Assembly: GCA_943736015.1 (NCBI GenBank) | Contig: OX031056.1 | Span: 71,513,277-71,577,276, forward strand | Direction of reading: 5' to 3' | Source of the DNA: Tridacna crocea | Taxonomy: Eukaryota; Mollusca; Bivalvia; Cardiida; Cardiidae | DNA length: 64,000 nt | In this document: piece by piece, positions 51,913-63,416 of the stretch | How positions within the stretch are numbered: position 1 is the first letter of the stretch | Layout: the number at the start of each line of letters is the position of its first letter | Notes under the pieces: generated by a model | Database searches by the model: none | Seen by the model: only the letters and a program-made list of their open reading frames with translations | Told to the model about the DNA's origin: nothing | Translations under genes and position numbers: made by a program

Positions 51913-54900
51913 CTGTAACAATGAATTTAACCCTGAGGTTGCTAAGCTCCACTCTGGGCGCTTTTGCAGACAATGGAAATCAAGACCAGACTGCAAAGAA
52001 CTTACAGTCTCATCTTGAATCTAGACTTTCTTTTGTATTTTTTAGTATTTGACGATACAACCATGATTTTAATATTGAATTTTGACCACCACGTGTCGTA
52101 ATTTTTGCAAGGCCAAAGGAAAAAACTTCAATTAAACTCAATGAATCTCATTGAAAATTAGTTTTTCGGCAGCACTCAGATATGTAAGTGGAAATGACAT
52201 GTTAATTAGAATTTTGATCACCATGTGTCGTAATTTTTGCAAAGCCAAAGGAAATAAATTCAATTAAACTCAATTAATCTCAGGCAAATTAGTTTTTCGG
52301 CAGCACTCAGATATGTAAGTGGAAATGACATGTTAACTAAAATTCTCTAAGTGAAGCAATCGATCGTGGAAATGCTAATATTTGATTAGAATTAGCTTCA
52401 CTCTCTCTAAGCCTTCTGTTGGCGCAATGATACAAAATTTGTCTACCGATCGCTTGATCGTGGGCTTTTTCGATCCAAAACCACTTCGTTCCATGACTCT
52501 TCATCTCATGATTGTGCGCTACTCCATATGATTGGGCATGCATATTTATAGATCGAAAAAATTGATTGTAATATTGGGATTGAAATGTTAACGGCTAAGG
52601 ACATTTAAAAATCATAGTTTTCAGGTACAAACTTCTTTTTATTCGGTATATTCACCTAGTTTCTCTCTCTATTTATCACGTATCCTACTGTCAAGGGACG
52701 TTACTCCTGACTCCTCCTAATGATGAAAGGGAGACCACCAACACAAAAATAATTCTTACTTTGTTTTTAGTATTCTGCCTTCAAACAAAATATTAATTTG
52801 TCTAGTAAGTTGACTTTCAAGCCAAATATTTGAATAAAACTTTTCGTTTTATTTCAAATTATTAATTTCACACAATGGCTTCCTTGACAAATACTACTTC
52901 AGCGTTCTCAAGGCTTTGCTTTTTCATTAAAATCAACTTTGAAATCGCAATGTTTGGATTTTTCCTATTTTTAGCAGTTATTCAACGCTTCATCAAATGA
53001 CAAACTTTTAGAAAATATTTGCAGAAGACAGATAACTGGCTAGAATTAAAGCATTTTATTTTCAGATAAAAAAACATTGGAAAAAAAAAAGAGAGAGAAA
53101 ATGCTGGCTCACAGCATTTTCTCCTTTTTCCCATCGTGTTTTCAAAGCTTTTTTAAGGATAGGGCACTGTGAATGGGATTCTTGCATCGCCTTTCATGCT
53201 AGTTCCCCGTAGTGATTACGGATTACCCGAGTCCTAACCGAATCCGTACGATTTTGGCAATGAAATGCGATTTTACATGAACCCAGTAGAGTGCCATATC
53301 CTTCTAGGCAGTAAAACCCGAATTAGTTTGTTGAAGGATTCTGTATAGTTGGCACCACAGCATAATTATGTTTGATATTAATCTCACCGCAAAGCATTTC
53401 AGTGGAGATATTTTGATGTTTTTCATCAATATCAAATGTCTAGCTTCCTGTTAACTCAATACTAGACTAAAATTCCAGACTTGTCCAAACTGAAACACTT
53501 ACAGAGGCAACAAGTTAGATCGTGATCCAGTGAAGGGGTTTGTCATTGAAAGGGTAACAAAAGAGAAAAGAGAAAGTGGCGGTTAAATGCATGTTCCTCT
53601 TTCCCTACGATGATTTATACCCTGGGTTACCTTTCAATAAACTTCTCAGATTTACACTTTTTTTTTGGGGGGGGGGGATTGAAGGATTGAATATACACTC
53701 TTACGATCCGTGCTTTACCCAAAGAAATAAACTGGTGTAAAATTATGCATCTATTCACTTAAGTCGTAAAGTTATGCAGTTCATTGAAACTTTTTTTCAA
53801 ACTTGATGCTTGCTTACAAAAACTGCGTCCGCAAATTACGTGCGAACGCAGTTAAGTGAACGGTACTCCAGATCATAAATAGTCGGTAATTTGTGGAAAT
53901 GGCTTTTACATTCAATAATAATGAAGTAGCTGCTGATCATTTGGCAAGACGGACTACAGGCTACCTTGAGTCTATACCTTTTAGAAGATACTTTAAAATC
54001 TCTTTTGCTCCACTCTCTGTGTACGTGACACATCAAAATAGCAGTACTTCTTTTGTTTCTAAAATAAGCTTTAAGACATCGGTAGAGGAATATAGCCCAT
54101 ACATCATTTATAGAGCCTGGCGCTAACGGCAAGTCAGAACGTTCAGTAGCAAGCGCTTCAGGACACATGAAATTGCAAACGCTTGCGTTAATGAACGCAA
54201 TGCAGAGGTTTAAAAGTTCTAACTTCGTGATGACTGGAACAAACATTTCAAACGATTCACATCACGGCTTTACAGGGAGTAATCATCGAGACTGATTGGT
54301 ACAACTTGTTTCATAGAGTTCTTTCCCTTTATGTATGCTTCTTATCACTTGCACGAGTCGGCCATGTATTTAAACTACGTTTCGTAATATGCGACCACGA
54401 TTTTTCTGCACTCTCAAAAATCTTTATATTTAAAATTTCGAGACGAGCCATCTGATTGGCTAAGACAGATAGTCTCAGCCAATAAGACGCCTTATCTCGA
54501 AATTAAGAATGAATTCGAGAATACAGTATTTAGTAACATGATGGGTTGATCTTTGCTACCCACGATTGACGATCAGCAAGTTGCTCTACTCGCCCTTTCC
54601 TGATCGAGTCGAAATTTGAAATCCCCGAGATACACTTTATTATTGATTGCAGTCGTCTGTGCTATAAGCACCAATCAAATATTGATTTACATTTGATATC
54701 TATCATCAGTAAAACGTAAATGAAAATAGGCACAACAGGTGAAAATAGTCCGATATACTCGAATCATTACAAACTACCTGAAAGGGTTTGTTACACGACG
54801 TTCGATTGGTTTTCGATGATGAAATTCGTTGGGTGATGATTATCAAAATCCTGTTTGGCGGCGTTTCACTGGGACCACAAATTGCGACTCGATTAGCCAA

Positions 54901-57900
54901 GGGTGAATATACTAATATAGTGATCGACACCCTTGGCTAATAAAGATGATCCGGGATTAATTACCTGCTCCATGTAAAGCTCCTCGTCGTCGTCCGGTTC
55001 CTGGGCCTGCAACCTCTGCCTCTGGTTCGGCTTTGGTGGGGGCGCCATTGGGGCACCACGTGGCGTTGGGGCGTGTTGACCATTTGTGGCACCGTGTTCT
55101 TCGCTCTCTTCAATCTTCTTCATTTCGAAGTTGTCCCTCCTCTTGGCTTTGTTCAGAGAATCGGCTGCATCTTCATCTTCTAGAAAATCACAACGAGAAA
55201 AATCTGTTGAAAAGATAACTGGAGCAAATTTGCCCGCAGGCGCCCTCAGGATAAACATGTCCATTTTTTTTACCAATCGCAAGTTTCTACTTATTCATTC
55301 AAAATTACAGGTTATTGCACTTTTATGGGAATACATCCTGTTGAACGAGTTCTTTTGGTAGAGTTGCCCGAGCTTGTGAGTTCGACAAAAATATAGATCA
55401 GATGATGCACAAACAATTATAAATACTCGCGCGACATTTTCTATGAGACCCATTCACTTATTTGAAATACGTACAAAATGACGTCAAAAATGAAATCACA
55501 CAAATGTGATATCAAACGTGTGTAAGATACGAAAATTCGTAATGGGTATGTTACACTAGAAACAAGGTGGGTTATGTGATAAAAATAGAGTATCTTACAT
55601 AAATGTTTGATGTATCATTTTTATTCAAACGAGTTGACTAAAAATGTATGACGCAAGCCTTGGAGACCTCAAATACACTTTAGTCAACGAGTTTGATAAA
55701 AATGATAATACAAAAACACGAATATAAGATTCTATTTATCAAATAAAGCGAATGACAGGCAAAAAATATCCTGCCTCATCACCTTTTGCCTATAAACCGT
55801 CCAGGGTTCCATATCTACGATTGTAGTTCGGTTTCAAATGTGCACATACACAAGTAGATACATGTAGCTCCATGACACTTACACCGAAAGTAGAATAAAA
55901 CGGTCTCTAGAGAGGGGATAGTGCTACTAATTCAGCAATTTTGTTGTTTTTAAAAACCTTTCCTGTATTTTCTGCAACTTTCGCTACATTTCTTACTTCA
56001 CATTAAACATGAAATTCAAAAACTGTCCACGCGCATATTTCTCGGCAACAAAGACGTCATTTTTCCGGTAAACGGCGTAGTAATACAATTACCTGCATTT
56101 CCTGTGGTTGGTTTCTCAAGCTTCACGCACTCACGACTGAAAATTGATCAGAACCGGGATCCAAAAACAATAACACACTAGTGTATTATCAAAAATATGT
56201 CATAAAGGATATTTGATTTTTTCGGTGAAAAATCGAAATTTATTTCATCGATTGGACACCATCGGTAATATTTTCACGAGTGGCGCAGCCACGAGTGAAA
56301 ATATTACCGATGGTATACACGAGATGAAATAAATTTAATCTTTCACCGAAAAAAAAAAAATATTCTATGTATTTCATGCTTTTTACCCTTTCTGGGAGGA
56401 GCTTTATCAAAATTCAGTACAGTTCTTTTCCCTTATTCCCCGTGGCGTACCCCTCCCGCATAGCAACGTTACGTCAAGCGCGAGAAATGTAAGGTATATG
56501 ACGTCATATTTCTCATCTGGTTGTTAGGCACGCGCAATTTACCTAGGCAACAAGAACGTGAAAATCGATATTTTCACTGGTGGTACCAGCGTAAGATCGA
56601 AAAATATTTTCACTGCTATTTCTCGATATCCTACCGGGAAGCATGAAATAAATGGTGTTAATGCACTGCCGGTGGAGGTTTTTCTCATGTAATGAAAAAC
56701 TATTTGACCTAGTTGGCATGACTCGAGCAACTTACCCTCCTGCGGATTGTCCTCTGAATCCAGTGAAGGATCTACGCCAAAGAAGGAATCCAGCTCGGTG
56801 GGAAACCTTAGATCCATGATGATGACGACGATTCCAAGCAATATACATATGAGACCTAGAAAACAAGAGGTCTTTAATAATATGGCCTGCAACACGCGAA
56901 AAGGGGCATTCGGACGTCTGCATAAAGTGTCGTCGCGGATCAGCCTGGCTTGCAATACGGGAAAAGGGACATTGGGACATTTGCGTAAAGTGTCGTCTCG
57001 GATCAGCCTGCGCAGTCCGCGCAGGCTAATCCGAAACGATACTTTCCGTTCTAATGTGATTTTCTGTTTTGCAAAAGTCTACTGTAGCACAAAATCTAAA
57101 GTAGTCGTAAAGTGCCGTCTCGGATTAGCCTGCGCGGACTGCGCAGGCTGATCCGAGACGACACTTTATGCAAATGTCCCAATGCCCCTTTTCCCGTGTG
57201 GCAAGCTATATATAGATTCTTTTGTGTGCGGTGTTAGTACAAATTTGACTTCCAATAGACTTCCCTGTGAGCTTACTACCTCAAATTCATTGAATTTAAC
57301 GAGCATTTAATCCTTTTTCCGCAGTATTTTCGAAACTTTTCTTCCTCTGTGGTTAAAAAAAAAAAAACAATGCATTTTTTCTAGGTATGTAAAGAGTATA
57401 CGTCTTGCAACACGTCAAAAGGGGCCGCTAGACATTTGCATAAACTTCGTCTCGGATCAGCCTGCGTAGTTTGTGCAGGGTAATCCGAGACGGTCTTTTA
57501 CGGTTGCATTTGATTTATCAACCCTAGAAATACCTGATCGAAAACCAATCAAACGTCCCGTACCATAACCATTTCGGCAAAGGTACGACACACATGCATT
57601 TGAGAGTCGATCATCGTGGTGTTGGGATGTGTCACAAACCTTCAAATAACTGATTTGTTTCTATGAATGTTCGGGTAAATATTGTTCTTCTATAACTTAA
57701 TAATGGTTCTCAGCATATTTAACAAATCTCTTCTGTGGTCAGCATTTTCGTTTTACTGCTGATGGATAGCGGATGCAACGAGCTATTTGATTGGTATCTT
57801 AGAACAGATTGAAACCAATGAGTACGCGTTTCGCGGAGATTACAAAATTTCGATTCGACCAGCCAACAAAATGATCAACACCCTTGGCTCACCAAGATGT

Positions 57901-60900
57901 TGATTAAGAAGAGTAAATTGGGTACCACTGGATATTATCTAGAAAACTAAAAACTGAGGAAAAAAGGTATATCTGAATTTCAGTTTTTAAATTCTTCCAA
58001 TCAACTAAACGATGCAAAAACCGTAAGTGAAGATGGAAAATTACCTGTCAGGAGGCATACGTAAAATGACCCGCCAAAGGAAAATTCCATCACGCCGTCC
58101 TCCCATGGTATTGAAAGTTCGTTGACATTTCTCAAGGTCGCCCAAATAATGTTACCAATCAGCATACTGGATCCCGTCATGATCAACAGGATGGCGCCGT
58201 ATCGTAACACCACGAAGAACAGAATGTTTGTCAGAATCCATAGAGGGAAGCTTAACCTGTAAGAGATGAATAGTTCTGGTAAAAGGGAACCAGCCTCGTT
58301 GTTCAGTCGATACCGTAAAGGACTTAAGGTACGGAATACCCAGCTTGGCGACATTATTAGTTGTACGGTCAGGTGGCAGGGGACTTGGAAACTTGTTCAC
58401 GGCAGTGGTGAATCATGTCGCCCCGAGCCGAAGGCGAGGTGGCGACATGATTCACCACAGCTGTGAACAAGTTTCCAAGTCCCCTGCCACCTGACCGTAC
58501 AACGAATTTATTATACTACAAAGTTTTACCCTTTCAAAGCGCTTTAAGCGAAATTTTCCTGTTTTATCGAGTATGCTGACGAAATGAAATTCCCTTCTGA
58601 GTGCCCCAATTTAATGAAAACTGACGTCACTGGAAACTGACGTCACTAAAACGTGCAGTTTGGTGCATAAACGTGCAGTCTGGTGATCGATCAACGCCGC
58701 CATTGTGGATGTTGTGTTGCAAGTGAAGTGATGTTTACGGGGCACTCAAGAAGGAAACTGACTTTACGTGGTTTTTGCCAGGGTACATGATATATATGTT
58801 CCCCGGCATGTTAACCAATCAGATCACGAGAAATTTCTTTGCAGTATAATAATTCTTCTTCTGAGGCCTGATGATGGCAATTGTGACAGGATTTGTTCCT
58901 CTCTCACTGCTGACCAATATTTTTTTACGAGGACCGCTATGTGGAAAAGCAGCCAGTGGTCTGCGAAAAATCTTCTGCGAAGTACTCTTATTCTGCTAAA
59001 TAACTAAAACGAAATTTTCGATTCGATAGAAAAACCAATGTGTTGCTTTTTCAGGAAGTATGTTTTGGGGATTATAATTCCCTCTATCGGAAAGTGCAGA
59101 TCCAAGATCAGACTGCACGTTCCGTGCAGTCTGATCTTGATTTACACTGTCCGCAAAAGGTCAGCAAGTCGCTCTGAGTAGCCAAAGGGTTAAAGAAACT
59201 CCAGGAAAGCATGGATAGAGGCACTGGCCGTTGCCATATAACTGAAACAATGTTGAAAATGGCGTCGGAAATTATACAAGCAGTCAAGCAAGCAAGTGGT
59301 AAAAGGCAATTTAATGCTTCTCAGTGATGCAATATACCAAGAAAATCCATGCATGATCATAGAGCCATAAAACCGTTTCTTTTCTAAAATCTGGGTGAAT
59401 CATAAGGTAAACTGGTCCTATAAATGCAGAAAATTTGTCGCTGAAACTTTCAGATTGTACATGTCTGGTTTTCCTTCTTTTAAATGCAGAATTAATTCAA
59501 ACAAAATGTGCATGCGTACCAAAGCATGATGTGAGTGTACCATCCGGCTTGTCGATAGTGCCGCCCCCAACGGATGCCTTCCCCGTCAAAGGTAAAATAC
59601 TCTGCAATCCATAAAATCGGCAAAGGTAGGCCACGAAACTGTGCAGCTCGATACTGTCGGTTGAACGGCCCAGCTGACGGAGACATAAAAGAAGTTGTTT
59701 TTTTCATTTAAAGAATGAAATTTTATTTCATCTCATGAACATCATCGGTAATATTTTTTAGAGTGGCGTATATCGCACCAGCCCTGAAAATATTGCCAAT
59801 GATGTTCACGAGATGACCCAAATTTTCGATCTCTCACAGAATGTAAGAATAAATAATATTCTATTTCATTTCATGCTTTTAACCCCCCATTTTTTTGTTG
59901 TTGTTGGGATTTCCGTCAAAATTTAGTACAGTTGTTTTCGGTAATTCCCCGTGACGTACCCCTTCACATAACAACGCATTACCAGATGGCGTTAAGCGCA
60001 AGGCGCCAGGAATGCTGGGTAAATTACGTCATATTTCCCTCAGATTGCATTGCACACCCTGTCTACTTAGGTTACTAGTGCGTCGGAACGACTATTTCCG
60101 CCTTCCATTGAAGAGTTAGAAAACATGAAATCGATATTTTTCACTTGATGTAACCATGAAATATCACACCATAATCCGTCATTATTTATCAATAAACTAC
60201 TGCGAAACATAAAAAAGCAGAAGCTTTTGTACAATGGAATCGGATCGCAAAGATTCTGATAAATGGGGCTAAAAAAAGTGAGTTTCGTTTCACGTTTTCG
60301 AAAAATATTTAGCAAAGGCAGTCAATTTTCATTTGCGTGCACAGGTGGCTTTGAAATTAAAATTTGAATGATAGGAGACCAATAAAAGCATTTTATCGAA
60401 CGAGCGACTGAATGATGAAGTGGAATGGTCCTGTGACATGCAGAAATTTGACCAATAGCAAAACAATTTCGACCCAGGTCAGCCTGTGCAAGCTGACCTT
60501 GGTCGAAATTATTTGCAGATGCTATAACCTCGTTCGCAGAACGGTCGTTTCTATCTAAACTGACGACACGTGATCTTTTACAGGCGGCGCCACTGTAGGT
60601 TGTTTAGCAACGACATAAACAACCTCTATGAAGTTAATCATATCTATCATATCTGTTGGTGAAAATTTCAATCAGAAATGATAAAATGACTGTACGAACT
60701 TTTTGTCGAATAACATAAAGTTAGAAGGATTTTGATGGAAAATTGAGACTCAAATTTTCTTTTTTAAGCGAGCCCTTACAATTTTTAAAACGGTAAACCG
60801 GCATATTTCCGGTGAAGACATGTATTAAATTGCGGTGCATGACAAGCTACCAGATACAGCGAAAGGACTTGATTTCCATATCAGACGAGGTATGCCAAAT

Positions 60901-61390
60901 GGAGGGGTCTTTTCAAACAGATCGAAGCCAACTTGCGGTGTCCGTGGTCGTGAGGTAGAGCGTCGGCCTCATAACCTAAGGGTCCTGAGTTCGATACCTG
61001 GGAGCGGCTGTCAACTTTGGGATTTTTCATTGGTCCACACATTCGGCGCGAGTACTGGTGTAATTCCCAGGAAGGAGAATCGAGAGAGATTAGTATAAGT
61101 TATAATAACTTGTTTCTCAATCGATGTAAAATAAATATGTTTAAACTAACTTACTACCTTAATTGTTCCCATTTCCAGCAAATGTAGATGACAAAAGAAC
61201 ATGCTTTGTTAATAGGATTTGTGATTATGCGGGATGTAAGGGGTGGGTGAGAGGGAGAGGATGGTATAGATGAAAGAAATTTGAAGGGCCTTACCAAAGG
61301 GACCGAAGCCAATTCTTCCTTGTTCCCATTCCCATCCAAAATGTTCGTTATAATTAATTGTCTCATTGAGTTGTTGTTCATTGGGACTTC
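51775..61390 (-). CDS. DUOXA: DUOXA dual oxidase maturation factor, 3' six exons (N-terminus outside window)
   Basis: Exons on the minus strand, in order: 61390-61295, 59673-59520, 58256-58045, 56855-56736, 55179-54965 and 51912-51775. They join in phase to 310 residues plus stop. Family marks: SPNEQQLNETINYNEHFGWE with a glycosylation sequon, QGRIGFGPF, LPLPILWIAEYFTFDGEGIR and WGRHYRQAGWYTHIMLW, the WILTNILFFVVLRYGAILLI helix, IPWEDGVMEFSFGGSF, and the last helix then LRFPTELDSFFGVDP. DUOXA helps dual oxidase leave the ER and forms the H2O2-producing complex at the plasma membrane. The cytosolic tail after the last helix is long (over 120 residues), charged and proline-rich; vertebrate DUOXA tails are shorter. 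Roughly the first 150 residues (TM1 and part of the ectodomain) are missing; no exon for them was seen up to 64000. Confidence 0.94.
51930..52022. repeat. G-family hairpin in a DUOXA intron
   Basis: AAATCAAGACCAGACTGCAA with TTACAGTCTCATCTTGAAT. It lies within 20-110 bases of the last DUOXA exon's acceptor. Confidence 0.55.
52080..52925 (-). repeat. K-family dispersed repeat, reverse, with a 120-bp internal duplication
   Basis: Reverse of 1190-1962. The CGGCAGCACTCAGATATGTA and AGTGGAAATGACATGTTAA block occurs twice (near 52168 and 52297). Confidence 0.7.
52975..53170. repeat. A-family element
   Basis: GAGAAAATGCTGGCTCACAG hairpin, decayed left arm. Confidence 0.65.
53452..53640. repeat. 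A-family element, strongly decayed
   Basis: TTAACTCAATACTAGAC left end, AGAGAAAAGAGAAAGTGGCG, and CCTCTTTCCCTACGATG. Confidence 0.5.
53641..54964. other. DUOXA last intron, mostly unrecognised
   Basis: A poly-T/poly-G tract at 53659-53680. Overlapping frames on both strands at 53836-54246 are unsupported. A TTAGCCAAGGGTG/CACCCTTGGCTAA hairpin at 54893-54942 is of the type seen at 28165 and 57880. Confidence 0.4.
54965..55179 (-). CDS. DUOXA: DUOXA exon (cytosolic tail, charged and Pro-rich)
   Basis: Acceptor ATTTTCTAG and donor GTAATT, phase 0 at the end. It encodes EDEDAADSLNKAKRRDNFEM, a KKIEESEEH acidic stretch, PRGAPMAPPPKPNQRQR and EPDDDEELYMEQ. Low-complexity tail sequence with no known domain. 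Confidence 0.85.
55180..56204. other. DUOXA intron, no recognised repeat
   Basis: AT-rich. Shows GAGTTGACTAAAAATG and CATTTTTATCAAACTCG-like short inverted pieces near 55630-55710 but no known family. Confidence 0.4.
56205..56653 (+). repeat. E-family element, full length
   Basis: GATTTTTTCGGTGAAAAATC, palindrome around GAGTGGCGCAGCCACGAGTG, TATATGACGTCATATTTCTC and CGATATCCTACCGGG. Confidence 0.85.
56736..56855 (-). CDS. DUOXA: DUOXA exon (last membrane helix)
   Basis: Acceptor TTTTCTAG and donor GTAAGT. It encodes GLICILLGIVVIIMDLRFPT and ELDSFFGVDPSLDSEDNPQE. A B-family repeat lies 28 bases upstream and an E-family repeat about 80 bases downstream. Confidence 0.94.
56884..57210. repeat. 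B-family element with a duplicated left end
   Basis: A first start at 56884 (CCTGCAACACGCGAAAAGGG) stops inside the hairpin. A second start at 56948 (CTTGCAATACGGGAAAAGGG) continues as a complete copy. Confidence 0.85.
57402..57503. repeat. B-family fragment
   Basis: CTTGCAACACGTCAAAAGGG and CTCGGATCAGCCTGCGTAG only. Confidence 0.7.
57747..57906. repeat. Fragment related to the 28165 Mutator-like element
   Basis: Ends ACACCCTTGGCTCACCAAGATG, similar to the right terminus of that element; the left end was not found. Confidence 0.4.
58045..58256 (-). CDS. DUOXA: DUOXA exon (two membrane helices)
   Basis: Acceptor CTCTTACAG and donor GTAATT. It encodes LSFPLWILTNILFFVVLRYG, AILLIMTGSSMLIGNIIW and PWEDGVMEFSFGGSFYVCLL. 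Confidence 0.95.
58343..58850 (-). repeat. F-family element, reverse, full length
   Basis: TAGTTGTACGGTCAGGTGGC hairpin first, then TGACGTCACTGGAAACTGAC, CGCCGCCATTGTGGATG and GAAATTTCTTTGCAGTATAA. Confidence 0.85.
58857..59285 (+). mobile_element. SINE family 1 split by a G-family hairpin
   Basis: Head lost. GACAGGATTTGTTCCTCTCT, then a G hairpin at 59086-59200 (CAAGATCAGACTGCACGTTC), then AACTCCAGGAAAGCATGGAT and TGAAAATGGCGTCGG. Confidence 0.7.
59520..59673 (-). CDS. DUOXA: DUOXA exon (YFTFDGEGIRWG signature)
   Basis: Acceptor CTCCGTCAG and donor GTACGC. It encodes AGPFNRQYRAAQFRGLPLPI, LWIAEYFTFDGEGIRWG and HYRQAGWYTHIML, the most conserved DUOXA stretch. Confidence 0.95.
59715..60090 (+). 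repeat. E-family element, decayed
   Basis: GAAATTTTATTTCATCTCAT, AACATCATCGGTAATATTT, and CCCCGTGACGTACCCCTTC. Confidence 0.65.
60453..60540. repeat. C-family hairpin
   Basis: TTCGACCCAGGTCAGCCTGT and CAAGCTGACCTTGGTCGAA. Confidence 0.75.
60932..61155 (+). mobile_element. SINE derived from tRNA-Met, second copy
   Basis: GTGGTCGTGAGGTAGAGCGT, GGCCTCATAACCTAAGGGTC, CTGAGTTCGATACC. The body matches 30562-30775 almost to the end. Confidence 0.8.
61295..61390 (-). CDS. DUOXA: DUOXA internal exon (ectodomain, LNET sequon)
   Basis: Read on minus: acceptor TTTACAACAG, SPNEQQLNETINYNEHFGWE then WEQGRIGFGPF, donor GTAAGG. It lacks one upstream base for its first codon, so at least one earlier exon exists. 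Confidence 0.92.
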
Positions 61391-61613
61391 CTGTTGTAAA
61401 ATAAATATGGGTGATAAGAATAGCATTTGTATTTTATTGACTTGCATACCATTGTATACAATTACTGTACAAATTTTTATATGCCTAAACAGTAACCAGC
61501 TATTGAAAAAAAAAAAAAAAAAATGAGGAAAGGAGCAATCAATTGCACTGTGACAACAGGGATTCAAACTTGGCAAAGTCCTTTATTTCCGTGGATCACT
61601 TGAATAGCGGTTC

Positions 61614-61765
61614 TTAATTTCATTCCTTGCCTTATTTCAGATTTGAAAAGAATTAAAACTTCTAGTTGGCTAAACCATTTTTGCTACTTTCAAATTTAGA
61701 AACATCTTGAGAAAAGGACTAAGAACGTTTCAGGACTAAGACTGGTTAGTGAATACGGATCCAGA
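61614..61765. repeat. D-family palindrome, decayed
   Basis: CTTCTAGTTGGCTAAACCAT, then CAAATTTAGAAACATCTTGA and TTAGTGAATACGGATCC. Confidence 0.55.
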
Positions 61766-61934
61766 CTGTACTGAACACGCAATCTGACCTTGAACCAACA
61801 GCATCCGATACTGGGTACTTCACAATGATCAAAGTAATCTTCAAGAGCAGTGAAAAATCCTTTATAGGTCTCGCAAAAAAAAAAATGAGGTTTTTTTTTG
61901 AGAACTAAAAACAGCTAATATGAATTAACCCTTA

Positions 61935-62045
61935 GACTTCTAAGCGCGATTCACTAACCTTTTGCGGACAGTGTAGATCAAGATCAGACTGCACAGAACG
62001 TGCAGTCTGATCTTGGATCTACACAGTCCGATGAGGAGGTACTAT
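61935..62045. repeat. G-family hairpin, intact
   Basis: ATCAAGATCAGACTGCACAG and mirror CGTGCAGTCTGATCTTGGAT. Confidence 0.85.
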
Positions 62046-62224
62046 TCCCGAAAACAAAGCTTTGAAATAGCAATACTTGGAATTTAAATAACGAATTGAA
62101 AATTTCATTCTAGTTCTATAGAAGCATAAGTGCCAATTTAAAAAAAAAACACGACTACCAGTGTAGCGGGGCGGAACCTAAACACTGATGAGCGATGCGA
62201 TTGATAACTGCCTGGGCAACAGGA

Positions 62225-62285
62225 TCTTACTAAAGTTCAGACAATGTAGATCCGAGATCAGACTAGAGTCTGATCTTAAGTCTTC
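62225..62285. repeat. G-family hairpin, short
   Basis: GATCCGAGATCAGACTAGAG and GTCTGATCTTAAGTC. Confidence 0.65.
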
Positions 62286-62292
62286 AAGAACT

Positions 62293-62492
62293 GGTCCCGT
62301 ATTCACAAAACCATTCTTGAGAGTATTCTAAGTCTTATTCTCCAAGGTTTTCTACATTTGTATGTAACACAACTTCTGATTGGCTAAACCATTCGGTTTA
62401 GCCAATTAGAAGTTGTGTTACTTACAAATGTAGAAAATTCTGAAGAATAAGACAAAGAACGTTCGTAAGAATGGTTGGTGAATACGGGCCCT
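62293..62492. repeat. D-family palindrome, intact
   Basis: GTCCCGTATTCACAAAACCA to GAATACGGGCCC with TGATTGGCTAAACC/GGTTTAGCCAATTA arms. Confidence 0.88.
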
Positions 62493-62499
62493 GATATCG

Positions 62500-62772
62500 G
62501 GTGAAAAAATCCTGTTGTACACAACAGCTTACAAAGAGTCATGCTCTCACAAAAAGGGGTCCCATGTATTTCCGAGATGCACGATACAAACAAGTCTTCA
62601 CATAGTTATGGACCCATTGAATACATTTTGTGTAACAAGAATCTGAATTATAAGGTAGAGTGGTCCTTGAATAAGCATAACACTTAACAAAAGCAAAAAG
62701 TCTGGGTCAGCTTGGGCAGGCTGACCTGGGTCAATATTTTTTGCGGATGCTTTTTAACCCCATTTTCACATA
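62500..62772. repeat. C-family element, longer form
   Basis: CTGGGTCAGCTTGGGCAGGC hairpin with TTGCGGATGCTTTTTAACCC end. The upstream 180 bases match 27368-27470. Confidence 0.65.
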
Positions 62773-63378
62773 GCCTGGGTCAAATGTTTTCGATGAAAAC
62801 GGTTCGTTGCACTTTTTATCGTTATCTCTCAAAGGTGTATAGGTATTAAAGGTGGGTATTTAGAATTTTCATATCCCACCAAATTAAGAAAAAAAATATA
62901 TATTAATGAAATTTATATGAAAAAACAATACAAATCGTCAGTAATTAAAAAAAACCATAAAAATTACAAAAAAAATATTTTTAGATAGTATTCCCTTAAA
63001 AGGCTACGTAGCCTCTTAAGCTATTTTTAGATTTCCTGCAAAAAATCAAAAAAGGATCGTGGGAATGTTAAGTAACTGGCATGTTACTAGTGACACTGAA
63101 ATTACATAACATAACAAACATGTAATTATTTTCCATAATGTCTTCTTCGGACGCTATGTTTGAAGGTTCGTCTGTGTATTTCCGGTAAGAAAATGAGCGA
63201 GTTACTCATCTAAAAATACACTGTGTTTCCCGTCGGTGTAAACCTGGACTGTAGTAAATCTTTAATTTCTCTTGTTGTCATACGGTTTTCGACGACTGCA
63301 GTTTTTATGAATGAAAATAACAAGGCTTTGGGAGTATAAGGATGATTCTTTTGCAGGCCCGTAGGAACAGGGGGGGGG
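62773..63378. other. Intergenic or upstream DUOXA intron, no recognised repeat
   Basis: AT-rich; contains only the doubtful short exon at 63138. Confidence 0.35.
63138..63184 (+). CDS. Possible first coding exon of a further gene
   Basis: ATG opens MSSSDAMFEGSSVYF and is followed by CG|GTAAGA, a good donor. It is divergent to DUOXA. Too short to identify, and no second exon is in view; chance is a real possibility. Confidence 0.2.
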
Positions 63379-63416
63379 GGGGGGGGGCTAGGGGGGGCTC
63401 AGCCCCCCCCCCCCCA
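63379..63416. repeat. G-run/C-run hairpin
   Basis: About 18 G, then CTAGGGGGGGCTCAG, then about 14 C. A second C-run follows at 63505. Confidence 0.9.

Noticed and set aside
53836..54246. 136-residue minus-strand frame and 77-residue plus-strand frame overlapping it
   Set aside because: No recognisable motif on either strand, and both lie inside a DUOXA intron. Could be checked with RNA-seq.
29608..61390. A shared pathway among the four genes
   Set aside because: Protease, GPCR, SLC6 and DUOXA have no known common function, and gene order alone does not support one.
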